From NCBI RefSeq assembly GCF_022048975.1, contig NZ_JAKMHX010000033.1:1-64000 (forward strand): DNA of 64,000 bases, written 5' to 3'. Both the position numbers and the translations under genes were made by a program. The notes below the pieces were generated by a model that made no database searches, was not told the DNA's origin, and saw only the letters and a program-made list of their open reading frames with translations. Positions 17,755 to 26,209 of this stretch are shown here, piece by piece. The stretch's first letter is position 1; each line of letters opens with the position of its first letter. Source of the stretch: Sporosarcina cyprini (lineage in GTDB: Bacteria > Bacillota > Bacilli > Bacillales_A > Planococcaceae).

Positions 17755-18310
17755 TAGGAAAACGCGCCACGTATCCATCGTCATGCTCCTACTTACCTTT
17801 TCATTATTCTTTAGTGAGAGAACTATTCAAGCTAAGCTAACTGAAAGGCCGCCATACGAGCGGATTTATCAGGAGATTGGATACAAAGAAATAGATGTGG
17901 CACTTGGTGAAGCGGAAACACATTTCGATCATAAAATCACCTTGCCTCTCCGGGTACCTCCTGTTGCATTTACACATCAGTTCGCTAGATTTTCTGATTT
18001 GGATGGAGCCATGAACGATTCGTTTGAAATCACAATGATCAGTGATCAATCTTCCGAGAACCATTATAAAATTGTCATCCGGCCACTTGCTGAAAAGCTC
18101 ATTTTCAAAGACGAGAGCATTGTAGGTACGTACCAATTGCTTGATCAAAGCGAGGCACACTACATTAGGCTGGAAGGCTTCGATTTATTGGTCTTTGAAA
18201 AGGATATTTGGCAGTACAAGCTGATGGTAGATAAGCGGATATCAGATATTGTGACACCTCAAGTTCTTGTAGAGATTGCCAATTCAATTGGGTATCCGGT
18301 TGAACAATAG
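17744..18310 (+). CDS. Secreted protein of unknown function
   Basis: 188 residues with a signal peptide (DRKTRHVSIVMLLLTFSLFF...TIQA, about residues 4-30). The mature part shows no recognised domain. ATG 17744 lies within the last codons of yqhG, and the frame extends upstream only as a shadow. Coupling to yqhG suggests joint expression, but an exported protein beside a DNA-remodelling ATPase has no obvious shared role. A terminator follows. Confidence 0.68.
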   Translation: MSVDRKTRHVSIVMLLLTFSLFFSERTIQAKLTERPPYERIYQEIGYKEIDVALGEAETHFDHKITLPLRVPPVAFTHQFARFSDLDGAMNDSFEITMISDQSSENHYKIVIRPLAEKLIFKDESIVGTYQLLDQSEAHYIRLEGFDLLVFEKDIWQYKLMVDKRISDIVTPQVLVEIANSIGYPVEQ

Positions 18311-18315
18311 TGAGC

Positions 18316-18340
18316 AAAGCCTGCGCCTGCAGGCTTTTTT
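18316..18340 (+). terminator. Intrinsic terminator of the yqhHG operon
   Basis: AGCCTGC (18318-18324) pairs with GCAGGCT (18329-18335), followed by a T run. Confidence 0.82.
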
Positions 18341-18365
18341 GATGTCTTTGATTTTGTAATCAACT

Positions 18366-18382
18366 GTTCACCTTCCGTTTAT
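18366..18382 (+). promoter_or_regulatory. Promoter-region motif shared with the MFS pump
   Basis: GTTCACCTTCCGTT (18366-18379) followed by TAT. The same 14 bases lie, on the other strand, over the -35 region of the MFS gene at 21821-21834. Here it falls between a possible TTGTAA -35 and an AT-rich -10 (TTTATA). It may be a common operator; no regulator gene is adjacent. Confidence 0.45.
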
Positions 18383-18429
18383 ATTGCCGCCGTAATATAA
18401 AGGCAAGAACAATAACGGAGGCGATTTCA

Positions 18430-19461
18430 GTGAAGATAGCATGGAAAGAAATGCGGAAGAACAAAACAAAGTTTTTGATTCTCGGCTCGATTATATTTCT
18501 CGTCAGCTTTTTGACGTTTATTATTTCAGGATTGGCGAACGGTTTGTCGCAAGATAATGCGGCGCTGATTAAGGATTTGCCGGAAGGCCGGTTTTATTTG
18601 AATGAGAACGCCAAGCAAACCTACAATTTGTCCAAAATAGATACGGGTTTGCAAGATGAAGTATTGAAGGAGCATCCAGAGGCAACCGCTTTTTCGGTGC
18701 AAATGGGGTTTGTCAACGACGCGGAGGACAAGCAGCATAGTGTCGCGTTTGTCACCTCTACCGAATCTGATGTATTTGAGAATGTTAAAGAAGGCGAAAT
18801 TGTCTTGGATAGCTCCCTTAAGGAAGATGGAATCCGTGTAGGCGATGTGTTGACCAACAACCAGTTCAGCGGTGAGTTCGTCGTCAAAGGCTTTGTCGAC
18901 AAGAAGAAATACAGCCACGCGCCGGTTGCCTACATTAACATAACGAACTATCAAGAGATGTACCGTGTTATGGAAATGCAAACGATTTTCGTTCCAGGGA
19001 AAGATGCACCTGCTTACAATGGCCTTGAGTCATTCAGCAATAAAACATTTTTAAATGCTATTCCAAGCTATAGTGCCGAACAAATGTCATTGAACATGAT
19101 CATTTGGTTTTTAGTTGTCATTAGCGGCATGCTGTTCGCGATTTTCTTCTATATGATGAACGTGCAGAAAATCGGATTGTACGGCATTTTGAAAGCGATC
19201 GGAATGAAGACCATTGCACTGTTTAAAATGATCTGGTTCCAAATGATTGCGATTACGCTTGTCGCATTGGCACTCAGCATTGGCTTAAGCCAATTGTTTA
19301 ATTTCGTAGCACCGGAAGGAATGCCGTTCCATTTGACACTCGACACTGTCTTGATGCTGTCGGCAGTTTTCCTTGTTGTCGGTTTTGTCGGTGCGACGAT
19401 TTCCGGATTCCAAATTAAAAAAATCGAACCGCTTCAAGCGATTCAGCTAGGAGAGATGTAA
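18430..19461 (+). CDS. FtsX-type ABC permease (HrtB-like)
   Basis: A 343-residue permease with one N-terminal helix (residues ~15-37), an extracellular domain of about 180 residues and three C-terminal helices. This is the single-FtsX-block layout of HrtB/MacB-type exporters. MKIAWKEMRKNKTKFLILG at the N-terminus and GLYGILKAIGMKTIALFKM between the later helices are typical. It starts with GTG, preceded by GGAGG. The ATPase gene starts 1 nt after its stop. HrtBA pumps expel haem, but the substrate is not certain. Confidence 0.85.
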   Translation: MKIAWKEMRKNKTKFLILGSIIFLVSFLTFIISGLANGLSQDNAALIKDLPEGRFYLNENAKQTYNLSKIDTGLQDEVLKEHPEATAFSVQMGFVNDAEDKQHSVAFVTSTESDVFENVKEGEIVLDSSLKEDGIRVGDVLTNNQFSGEFVVKGFVDKKKYSHAPVAYINITNYQEMYRVMEMQTIFVPGKDAPAYNGLESFSNKTFLNAIPSYSAEQMSLNMIIWFLVVISGMLFAIFFYMMNVQKIGLYGILKAIGMKTIALFKMIWFQMIAITLVALALSIGLSQLFNFVAPEGMPFHLTLDTVLMLSAVFLVVGFVGATISGFQIKKIEPLQAIQLGEM

Positions 19462-19462
19462 G

Positions 19463-20140
19463 ATGGGGACGTTTCTAATAGAAGATGTTACGAAGACCTT
19501 CACGAATGGTGAAGTGGAAGAGCAGATTTTGAAAGGCGTCGATCTTACCTTGAAGGAAGGGGAGATGACGGCGCTCATCGGACCATCCGGCTCTGGGAAA
19601 TCTACCATTCTGACGATCGCGGCTGGCCTGCAGCGCGCAACTGATGGAGAAATTCTGTTTGAAGGAAAAGACATGACGAAGATGTCGCAGGAAGAAATCC
19701 GCCAAGTGCGGGCGTCCGAATTCGGTTTTGTCTTTCAATCATCCCATCTCGTTCCGTTTTTGACAGTGGAAGAGCAGCTATTATTAATGCTAGATGTAGC
19801 AGAATCAAAGCTCAGCAAGAAAGAGCAGGAAAAAGAAGTCGACAATATCTTAAAGCTCGTGGAAATGGATCACCGGAAAGACGCTTATCCGGCTTCTCTA
19901 TCTGGTGGGGAGCGGCAGCGCATAGCGATTGCACGGGCGATTATCCATCGTCCGAAAATCCTGTTCGCCGATGAGCCGACAGCGAGCCTTGATACGAAAC
20001 GTTCCAAGGATGTAATGGAATTGTTGCGCCAGCTGACCAAAACGCTCAAGCTGACCACGCTGATGGTCACACACGACGAAGAGATGCTGCCGTATGTCGA
20101 TCGGATTATCACGATGCGCGATGGCCATATTGTGGAATAA
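19463..20140 (+). CDS. ABC transporter ATP-binding protein (HrtA-like)
   Basis: A 225-residue ATPase with Walker A GPSGSGKST, Q-loop FQSSHLVPFLTVEEQ, signature LSGGERQR, Walker B ILFADEPTASLD and switch His in VTHDEEM. It belongs to the LolD/HrtA class and forms the motor for the permease directly upstream. A strong terminator follows, shared with the convergent MFS gene. Confidence 0.9.
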   Translation: MGTFLIEDVTKTFTNGEVEEQILKGVDLTLKEGEMTALIGPSGSGKSTILTIAAGLQRATDGEILFEGKDMTKMSQEEIRQVRASEFGFVFQSSHLVPFLTVEEQLLLMLDVAESKLSKKEQEKEVDNILKLVEMDHRKDAYPASLSGGERQRIAIARAIIHRPKILFADEPTASLDTKRSKDVMELLRQLTKTLKLTTLMVTHDEEMLPYVDRIITMRDGHIVE

Positions 20141-20150
20141 AAGAATATAG

Positions 20151-20187
20151 AAAAGGGAACAGCGTGATAATGCTGTTCCCTTTTTTT
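20151..20187. terminator. Bidirectional terminator
   Basis: AAAAGGGAACAGC pairs with GCTGTTCCCTTTT around an 8-nt loop, at the convergence of the ABC operon and the MFS gene. Confidence 0.88.
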
Positions 20188-20193
20188 CATGCG

Positions 20194-21771
20194 TTATTCT
20201 GCAGGATGCTCTTTCGCGTCTCTGGCGAACTTCTTGCTGAAAACTAAAGCAATGATAATCATTAAGAGAGCGGCGCCTGCGGACGTTAAGTAGATCGGCT
20301 CGTATGCTGAATGGACAGCGCTTTGGAATGCTTCATTCAAAGCATCGCGTACGTCCGCCACAGGAATCTTATCGATGCTCTCCTGGATATTCGCATAGCC
20401 TCCGCCGCTGACAGACTCCATTGCTCCGCTCGGCATTGCAGCGGGATCGATTCCGTGCGCTTTTAACTTTTCAGGAATAAGCGTGCCTAATTGACTGAAG
20501 CCTTGTTGAATGAAAGCCGCAAAAATGGTAGGCGAAATCGTCAAACCGATTTGCCGGGCGACAGACAACGTGCCGATTGCAGAGCCTTTTTCGGTGCCGG
20601 CAGCATTCGACGTCAACACTGTCAGAGGGGCGCCAAGAACGAAACCGAAGCCGATTCCCGCAATTACGGAGAAGAGTATAAAAGTTAGTTTTGAATCTAC
20701 AAAAAGACCGAGTCCCCCGAAACCGATAACTGAAATGATTCCCGAGAGGATAAGTGTCTTCACAGGACCTTGTTTATCAACAAAGAACCCGCCGCCTGCC
20801 GCACCAATACCTGAAGCTAAAGCAAGTGGTGTCATCCAATACCCTGACTTGGATGCAGGAATGCCGAGAATTTGCTCCGCATAAGAAGGGATGAAGATGA
20901 CGGCGCCAATGAACAGTCCTGAAAGTGCACCCATCACCATCGTCATGGAATACGTTGGTTTGCGCAATAAATGATACGGTAAAATCGGATCGACATGCTT
21001 CTCTTCATTCCGCTTTTCCACAAAGATCAGCAACGCGAAAAGGACAACGCCGAGCAGTAATAAACCAAGAGTGCTCCAGCCGAGAAGACTATTCAGCAAG
21101 CCACCTTCGCCCAAATTGTTGACTGCAAACATGACACTTAAGATGGAAAAAGATAATAGGGAGATACCAAGAAAATCGATTTTCGATAGTACGGACGTTT
21201 TAGTTTCCTGTAAAGAAACCCAGCCGAAGATCACTAATAGAATACCGATCGGAACATTGATTAGGAAGAGCCAATGCCAATTACCCGTCAAATCGATTAG
21301 AAAGCTGCCGATATTCGGGCCGACAACAGAAGCAATTCCATTCATGGCCCCAAGCAAGCCTAGCTTACTGCCTTGTTTCTCTTTCGCAAATGTACTGAGG
21401 ACATGGGAGCTGGCGATAATGAAAATTCCACCGCCGCCGAACGCCTGGAATAAACGCGCCGCTAGGAACAGAGTGAAATTTGGACTTAGTGCAACACCGA
21501 GTGAACCAATTGTAAAAATGGCGACCTCAATGAGGAACAATTTCTTACGGCCATAGCGGTCTGCCAGCTTCCCGACAATTGGAGTCGCGACAGCCAGGCC
21601 GAGCGTATATAGTGTGATTCCCCAGGCACCCGATGTCGCTGATACATCGAATGAAGAGTTGATCGTTGTCAAAGCGGCACTAATAATCCCGTTGTCCAGA
21701 GCAGCCATGAACACACCGATCAATAATATCGTAAAACCTAAGGTAGTCGTCTTTTTTTCCTTCATTGCCAT
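20194..21771 (-). CDS. DHA2-family multidrug MFS efflux pump
   Basis: A 525-residue, 14-helix major-facilitator drug:H+ antiporter (EmrB/QacA subfamily). Motif A GKLADRYGRKK lies after helix 2, LDNGIISAAL is a motif-D1-like stretch in helix 1, and motif C-like GPNIGSFLID lies in helix 5. A ~60-residue extracellular loop precedes the last helix. The ATG has GGAGG 8 nt upstream. Its promoter shares a 14-bp word with the neighbouring ABC exporter. Confidence 0.9.
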   Translation of the reverse strand: MAMKEKKTTTLGFTILLIGVFMAALDNGIISAALTTINSSFDVSATSGAWGITLYTLGLAVATPIVGKLADRYGRKKLFLIEVAIFTIGSLGVALSPNFTLFLAARLFQAFGGGGIFIIASSHVLSTFAKEKQGSKLGLLGAMNGIASVVGPNIGSFLIDLTGNWHWLFLINVPIGILLVIFGWVSLQETKTSVLSKIDFLGISLLSFSILSVMFAVNNLGEGGLLNSLLGWSTLGLLLLGVVLFALLIFVEKRNEEKHVDPILPYHLLRKPTYSMTMVMGALSGLFIGAVIFIPSYAEQILGIPASKSGYWMTPLALASGIGAAGGGFFVDKQGPVKTLILSGIISVIGFGGLGLFVDSKLTFILFSVIAGIGFGFVLGAPLTVLTSNAAGTEKGSAIGTLSVARQIGLTISPTIFAAFIQQGFSQLGTLIPEKLKAHGIDPAAMPSGAMESVSGGGYANIQESIDKIPVADVRDALNEAFQSAVHSAYEPIYLTSAGAALLMIIIALVFSKKFARDAKEHPAE

Positions 21772-21804
21772 CGATCACACCTCCACAAATAATGATTGAT
21801 TATT

Positions 21805-21834
21805 ATAATAATCGAAGATGAACGGAAGGTGAAC
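21805..21834 (-). promoter_or_regulatory. MFS promoter with 11-bp direct repeats
   Basis: Read leftwards: TTCACC (-35), 17 bp, TATTAT (-10). The -35 part holds GTTCACCTTCC directly followed by GTTCATCTTCG, two 11-bp direct repeats, an arrangement typical of OmpR-type response-regulator sites. The first copy plus GTT recurs before the ABC exporter genes at 18366. Confidence 0.5.
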
Positions 21835-22030
21835 TATATGTTACAAGTGGTGCTTCACTAATTGTTTCTCTTCTATTAATAAATTATGCCCGAAAATGTC
21901 CATCATCGATTCTAAATTGCTAAGAATCCTTTATGCTTCGTCTATTAGACTTGTTTGGTTACTCACGTAGTACAAAGCCCAATTGGTGAGGATTGTTCTC
22001 ACGTTTACGGTTGCTATTATAGGAGGATTA

Positions 22031-22108
22031 ATGAACCGCATCCTTTGTATTGGGACAATCTTTTATGCATCAAGCGTGATCGTTTATCATTGTTTGTATA
22101 GGAATTGA
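22031..22108 (+). CDS. Possible 25-residue hydrophobic peptide
   Basis: ATG at 22031 with AGGAGG 5 nt upstream encodes a 25-residue peptide (MNRILCIGTIFYASSV...LYRN), mostly hydrophobic, in the ~490-nt spacer between the MFS promoter and the oxidoreductase gene. A strong ribosome site is the only support. No other feature is clear in this spacer. Confidence 0.25.
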   Translation: MNRILCIGTIFYASSVIVYHCLYRN

Positions 22109-22267
22109 AGCCTTGTTGAAAGCATCACCGTAGAGGAGCCTTTGCATTTTTTTCGATTTTGAATTTTATTTAATGAACTTGATTCGAAAAACTTATGTAA
22201 GTGCATAGGAATTTGAAAATTCATGAAATATCTATTTCATGCTACAGTGAGAATGGGAGGGATGAAT

Positions 22268-23254
22268 GTGAAAGCGATTATTCAAAAAGAGTTTGGTGGA
22301 CCCGATGTTCTTTTGTTTGAGGAAATGGAACGTCCGAAAATTAGTGCTGGAGAATGTTTACTAAAAGTTGCATTTACTAGTGTGAATTATGCGGATATAA
22401 AAACTCGCAAAGGCAATAAAGGGAAAGGACAATTTCCTCTACTACTAGGGTTGGACGCAGCTGGAATCATTGAAGAAACTCATCCTCATTCGGGTTTTTC
22501 AAAAGGGGACCGTGTTGTTGCGTTCCCTAAATATGGATCGTATGCAGAATACGTGATTGCTGATGAACGTTTAGTCTATAAAATTCCCGAAAGTCTTTCA
22601 TTTGAACAGGCTGCTGCTATGCCGACTGTATCGTTTTTAGCATTTATCCTATTGCATGAGATCGGACAAATTAAGAAAACAGATACAATTGTTATACATA
22701 GTGCCGCTGGCGGTGTTGGCTCCATGCTTGTACAGTTAGCGAAATCATTTGGAGCGCAGAAAATCATTTGTACGGTAGGCCATATGGATAAAGCAAAGTA
22801 TGTAAAGGACTTAGGGGCAGATCTTGTATGCACCTATGATTCGTTTGTTGAAGAAGTCTTGTATCATACGGATGGTCAAGGAGCGAATGTAATCTTTGAC
22901 TCTGTAGCCGGTGAGGTAACAGGGAAGAGCCTAGAATGCTTAGCGTTGTACGGTACACTTGTGCAATTTGGAAATAGCAGTGGTCTGCCAGGAACCTTTA
23001 CTACAAATGATGTCCATAGTAGCTGCAGAAGTATTAAGGGTTTTAGTTTAGGTACTACGAGAAAGCAAGACCCCGCTCGATTGGCATCTATTGCTGCCCA
23101 AGTAATTGAGTTAATTGCTTTACATCAGGTTGCTCTTCCTATCGCTCATATTTTTACATTACAAGATGCCTCAGAGGCTCATCGATTAATGGAAAGTCGT
23201 AATTATGAAGGGAAAATACTATTGAGGGTAGAGTCAAAGGGTATTGCACTATGA
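22268..23254 (+). CDS. Quinone oxidoreductase-like MDR protein
   Basis: A 328-residue medium-chain dehydrogenase/reductase of the zinc-free NADPH:quinone oxidoreductase group. NYADIKTRKG is the family's substrate-side block; the cofactor site is AAGGVGSMLVQLAKSFGA (AxxGxxG). GTG 22268 (MKAIIQKEFGGPDVL) has GGGAGG 7 nt upstream; the earlier ATG 22262 abuts that site. The next gene overlaps or follows closely. Confidence 0.86.
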   Translation: MKAIIQKEFGGPDVLLFEEMERPKISAGECLLKVAFTSVNYADIKTRKGNKGKGQFPLLLGLDAAGIIEETHPHSGFSKGDRVVAFPKYGSYAEYVIADERLVYKIPESLSFEQAAAMPTVSFLAFILLHEIGQIKKTDTIVIHSAAGGVGSMLVQLAKSFGAQKIICTVGHMDKAKYVKDLGADLVCTYDSFVEEVLYHTDGQGANVIFDSVAGEVTGKSLECLALYGTLVQFGNSSGLPGTFTTNDVHSSCRSIKGFSLGTTRKQDPARLASIAAQVIELIALHQVALPIAHIFTLQDASEAHRLMESRNYEGKILLRVESKGIAL

Positions 23255-23277
23255 CGAATGAAAGGAGGAGAGTAAGA

Positions 23278-23889
23278 ATGGAAAGACATATACTAGCCAT
23301 TTCAGGCGGTGGATTTTCAGAAAACACCCCTTTTATTGATGAGTACCTGTTAAAAATTTGCCGGAAACAAGGACCAATTAAAATCGCATTTATTGGAACG
23401 GCAAGCAATGATGCGCCAGGCTATATTGATAAGTTTTATGAAGCCTTCCGAGCGGAGGAACCAAGCCATTTAACAAGTAAAGACTTCGAGTCGCCGGCTA
23501 TCCAAGAGGTCGTAAATGCGTTGGACATCGTGTATGTAGGAGGGGGCAACACCCACTCTATGCTTGAAATCTGGCGCCGGACCGGTTTCGATGTGGTTTT
23601 GAAAAATGCCTACCAAAACGGAGTGATTCTTGCTGGGATCAGTGCAGGTGCGATGTGCTGGTTTGAGACGTGCTTCAGTGAAAGTGAGGCAGGATATGAG
23701 GAGTTTCAAGGGCTTGGGATCGTGAAGGGAAGTCTGTGTCCACATTATAATGAAGAGTCGAGGCGTCTTGCGTTCGATGCCTGGGCAAGCAGTCGGAAGG
23801 GCAGTCCCATCTATGCATTAAGAGACAACGAAAACTTGCACTTTGTAAATGAGGAACTGCTGGCGAAGATCACAACACCCTACAAATAG
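23278..23889 (+). CDS. Peptidase S51 family protein (dipeptidase E-like)
   Basis: A 203-residue protein with the S51 nucleophile elbow GISAGAM (Ser122) and the preceding VYVGGGNT block. The family includes aspartyl dipeptidase PepE and cyanophycinase. ATG 23278 is chosen for its AAGGAGGAG ribosome site; an in-frame ATG at 23251 overlaps the oxidoreductase stop (ATGA) and would add nine residues. The gene order suggests an operon with the oxidoreductase. Confidence 0.82.
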   Translation: MERHILAISGGGFSENTPFIDEYLLKICRKQGPIKIAFIGTASNDAPGYIDKFYEAFRAEEPSHLTSKDFESPAIQEVVNALDIVYVGGGNTHSMLEIWRRTGFDVVLKNAYQNGVILAGISAGAMCWFETCFSESEAGYEEFQGLGIVKGSLCPHYNEESRRLAFDAWASSRKGSPIYALRDNENLHFVNEELLAKITTPYK

Positions 23890-23902
23890 CTATGATGAGA
23901 AA

Positions 23903-23945
23903 ATGCCAGGCTCCACTATCGTGTGAACCTGGCATGTATCTTTGC
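23903..23945. terminator. Hairpin at the convergent junction with dapA
   Basis: ATGCCAGG (23903-23910) pairs with CCTGGCAT (23938-23945). The following T run is poor (GTATCTTTG), so efficiency is uncertain. Confidence 0.5.
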
Positions 23946-23952
23946 TAGTTGA

Positions 23953-24846
23953 TCAATTCCTTGAAAAAGCTAATTCCTCATAGAGCGTCAAAGATTGGTA
24001 TAAGCTGCGCAACTGATCGCTATTTAGCGGAATCATCGGCAACCGGACACCGCCAACGGGAATGCCTTTTAAGTTGAGAGCGGCTTTGACAGCAGATGGA
24101 TTTGGGGCTGCGAATAGAGCCCGCATGATAGGAAGCAGTCTGCGATGCTCCCGGGCAGCTTGTTCAAAATCGCCCCGTTGGAAATGCGCGATCATCGTTT
24201 GCATATCATTTCCGACTACGTGAGATGCGACTGAAACGACGCCAGCGCCGCCGATTGATAATACAGGAAGTGTCAGTCCGTCGTCGCCACTATATAATGC
24301 AAAGCTCTTTGGCGTGCGATCAATGATTTCGGCCATGGTGTCCAAATCACCGCTCGCCTCTTTGATTGCCACGATGTTGCGAATCTTCGAGAGGCGGATG
24401 ACGGTTTCAACGGACATATTAACGACACTGCGTCCCGGAATATTGTATAACATGATCGGCAGAGTCGTGACCTCTGCAATGGCTTTAAAGTGCTGATAGA
24501 GCCCTTCTTGACAAGGTTTGTTATAGTACGGGGTCACGAGCATAATGCCATCGACTCCCGCATTTTCCGCGAGCAGGGTCAGTTCCATGGACTCTTTCGT
24601 ATTATTGGTACCAGTTCCTGCAATGACCGGCACCCTGCCATTTACAACGTTTACGGTAAACTTGAATAACTTGGCTTTTTCTTTGTTCGTCAAGGTCGGG
24701 GATTCTCCTGTTGTTCCCGAGACAACCAATGCTTCAGTGCCATTGGAAATCAAATAATTAATCAGGTTCTGTGTAGCCTGGAAATCAATTTCACCCTGTT
24801 CATCAAAAGGAGTCACCATAGCTGTTACAATTCGTCCGAAATTCAT
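23953..24846 (-). CDS. dapA: 4-hydroxy-tetrahydrodipicolinate synthase
   Basis: A 297-residue class I aldolase-fold enzyme joining pyruvate and aspartate semialdehyde in the lysine/diaminopimelate/dipicolinate pathway. The Schiff-base Lys162 (AIKEAS), Tyr134 and Arg139 (YNIPGRS) and Thr45-Thr46 (GTTGES) are all present. ATG 24846 has GGAG upstream. An L-box riboswitch with terminator lies 200 nt upstream, so expression should fall when lysine is plentiful. The enzyme stands alone, not with asd/dapB. Confidence 0.92.
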   Translation of the reverse strand: MNFGRIVTAMVTPFDEQGEIDFQATQNLINYLISNGTEALVVSGTTGESPTLTNKEKAKLFKFTVNVVNGRVPVIAGTGTNNTKESMELTLLAENAGVDGIMLVTPYYNKPCQEGLYQHFKAIAEVTTLPIMLYNIPGRSVVNMSVETVIRLSKIRNIVAIKEASGDLDTMAEIIDRTPKSFALYSGDDGLTLPVLSIGGAGVVSVASHVVGNDMQTMIAHFQRGDFEQAAREHRRLLPIMRALFAAPNPSAVKAALNLKGIPVGGVRLPMIPLNSDQLRSLYQSLTLYEELAFSRN

Positions 24847-25045
24847 TGTTCTCCACATCCTATCATTTTTTTATAAAAAATAGAGGGAGAAGGGCAAGTG
24901 ATCAATCACGCCTCGGAGTAATTGGCCGGGATTTAGTCGAGCTGCTACGTGCATCTCTCATAATGGCTGACCCTCGCCGAAGGCTTAACTTGGAGAAGCA
25001 GGAGCATGACCTCCGTGCATCTAAACGATCCAAGTGAATTGAACG

Positions 25046-25076
25046 CAAAAAAGCAACAACGAGGGCTCGTTGTTGC
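25046..25076 (-). terminator. Riboswitch-controlled terminator of dapA
   Basis: GCAACAACGAG (25053-25063) pairs with CTCGTTGTTGC (25066-25076), followed on the minus strand by six T. It is placed directly after the lysine aptamer as its expression platform. Confidence 0.88.
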
Positions 25077-25105
25077 AGTTGAAATAATAAATTATTTCAT
25101 TGCAT

Positions 25106-25277
25106 AAGATAGCCCTCCATATAGTTTCCTATATGACAATTCTGTGCTTATTCAACGCAGAACCAGCTTCGAGATAATGAGCTTCTCTCCACTTCGGCAA
25201 ATTCCCCTTTCCACAGTCTTCGTCGGATCTCATTATCCTCTGACTGTGTACTGATGGTCTTTGCGCCTCTATCCTTA
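25106..25277 (-). promoter_or_regulatory. Lysine riboswitch (L box)
   Basis: Read leftwards: P1 GATAG (25269-25273) with CTATC (25108-25112); then AGAGGCGCAAAGACC; then the core AAAGGGGAATTTGCCGAAG; and GGAGGGCTATC at the 3' end. These are the conserved L-box blocks, in order and at normal spacing (~170 nt). It should bind lysine and favour the terminator that follows, controlling dapA. Confidence 0.85.
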
Positions 25278-25317
25278 CTTCAAAACTTGCGAAATAAGTG
25301 AATGTTAAATTACTACG

Positions 25318-25346
25318 ACTTTACCCCTTTTCAGAAGTAAATGCAA
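25318..25346 (-). promoter_or_regulatory. Candidate promoter of the L-box/dapA transcript
   Basis: Read leftwards: TTGCAT, 17 bp, TAAAGT, about 40 nt before the aptamer P1 stem. Confidence 0.45.
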
Positions 25347-25406
25347 GCAAAAACTTAAAAAGTTTTAAAAATTCGATTGAAAAGTAACTTTACAGCATAA
25401 AAGCTA

Positions 25407-25877
25407 TTAATCCGTTTCTCTCGCCTTTTGTGTATCCCGGACATTCTTCTGGACCGTAATTGCCGCGAAAATACTTAACACAAATGCCATTGCATAAAAA
25501 CCTTTTTCACTTAAGAAGATACTGCCGGCATTGTACAGGCCAATCGCCATAAGAGCGATCGCGATGATCAGCGCAAACCAGCTGATGCCATAATAAATAT
25601 TTGTCACCGGGACGCCTTCCTCTTTATCTCTGACCGCCTTTTGCAATGAAACGGATGCATAAAGACCGAAAATGAGAACGGCAAAGTAATAGCCTTTTTC
25701 ATTTAATTCCATGCTCGCATTGAACAAGCCGATTAAATAGGATGATACTCCAATTAGCAACGCCGCAATGGATGCCCCTTTGAAAGCAGCTGTCGGTTCA
25801 CCGTCTTTTCTTTCTACTTTTATTTTTGGAATGTGGGGTTTCTCTTTTTCAATTACATATTCCTTTTCCTGAGTCAT
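25407..25877 (-). CDS. YiaA/YiaB-like inner membrane protein
   Basis: A 156-residue membrane protein with four helices arranged as two YiaAB two-helix repeats (residues ~32-75 and ~93-140), each ending in a QKxVRD(K/T) basic motif; compare LQKAVRDKEEG with VQKNVRDTQKA. A charged cytoplasmic N-terminus precedes them. The function of the family is unknown. GGGAG precedes the ATG. Confidence 0.82.
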   Translation of the reverse strand: MTQEKEYVIEKEKPHIPKIKVERKDGEPTAAFKGASIAALLIGVSSYLIGLFNASMELNEKGYYFAVLIFGLYASVSLQKAVRDKEEGVPVTNIYYGISWFALIIAIALMAIGLYNAGSIFLSEKGFYAMAFVLSIFAAITVQKNVRDTQKARETD

Positions 25878-25975
25878 TGAATCATCTCCCTTCCCTTTAC
25901 TTCATCATAGCTAAAAGTTTACGAGGCGACAATTGATATTTGAAATATTGTTTCTCTTCGCAAATTATTTGCAAG

Positions 25976-26007
25976 AAAAAGAACGCCAGCCTGTTAGGAA
26001 GCGTTCT
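25976..26007 (-). terminator. Terminator of the small membrane gene
   Basis: Read leftwards: AGAACGC-N14-GCGTTCT then TTTT, just past the stop of the small gene at 26034-26186. Confidence 0.75.
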
Positions 26008-26033
26008 GTAAAGTTCAGCTATTTACTAGAAAA

Positions 26034-26186
26034 TTAGAAAGCCATCACGATAAGGGCGAGGAGAAAACTAATGACGGCAACTATTGCCCAATCAAGTTTC
26101 CGAGTTCGACCGAAGAGGATCGTGATAATGGAACAGATGATAAAGTTGACGACGAATAGTATGCCGAGCGTAATAAGATAAACCAT
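26034..26186 (-). CDS. Small two-helix membrane protein (50 aa)
   Basis: A 50-residue protein starting MVYLITLGILFVVNF and ending ISFLLALIVMAF: two hydrophobic helices joined by a short basic loop (FGRTRKLD). GGGGG lies 7 nt before the ATG and a terminator follows, so it reads as a complete small gene. It sits 23 nt downstream of the HxlR gene stop on the same strand. Function unknown. Confidence 0.68.
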   Translation of the reverse strand: MVYLITLGILFVVNFIICSIITILFGRTRKLDWAIVAVISFLLALIVMAF

Positions 26187-26209
26187 AGGAACACCCCCTT
26201 GGATTCGCA

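Noticed and set aside
24846-25037. 63-codon rightward frame in the dapA leader
   Set aside because: Lies antisense in the riboswitch-dapA spacer, has no ribosome site, and its composition is atypical.
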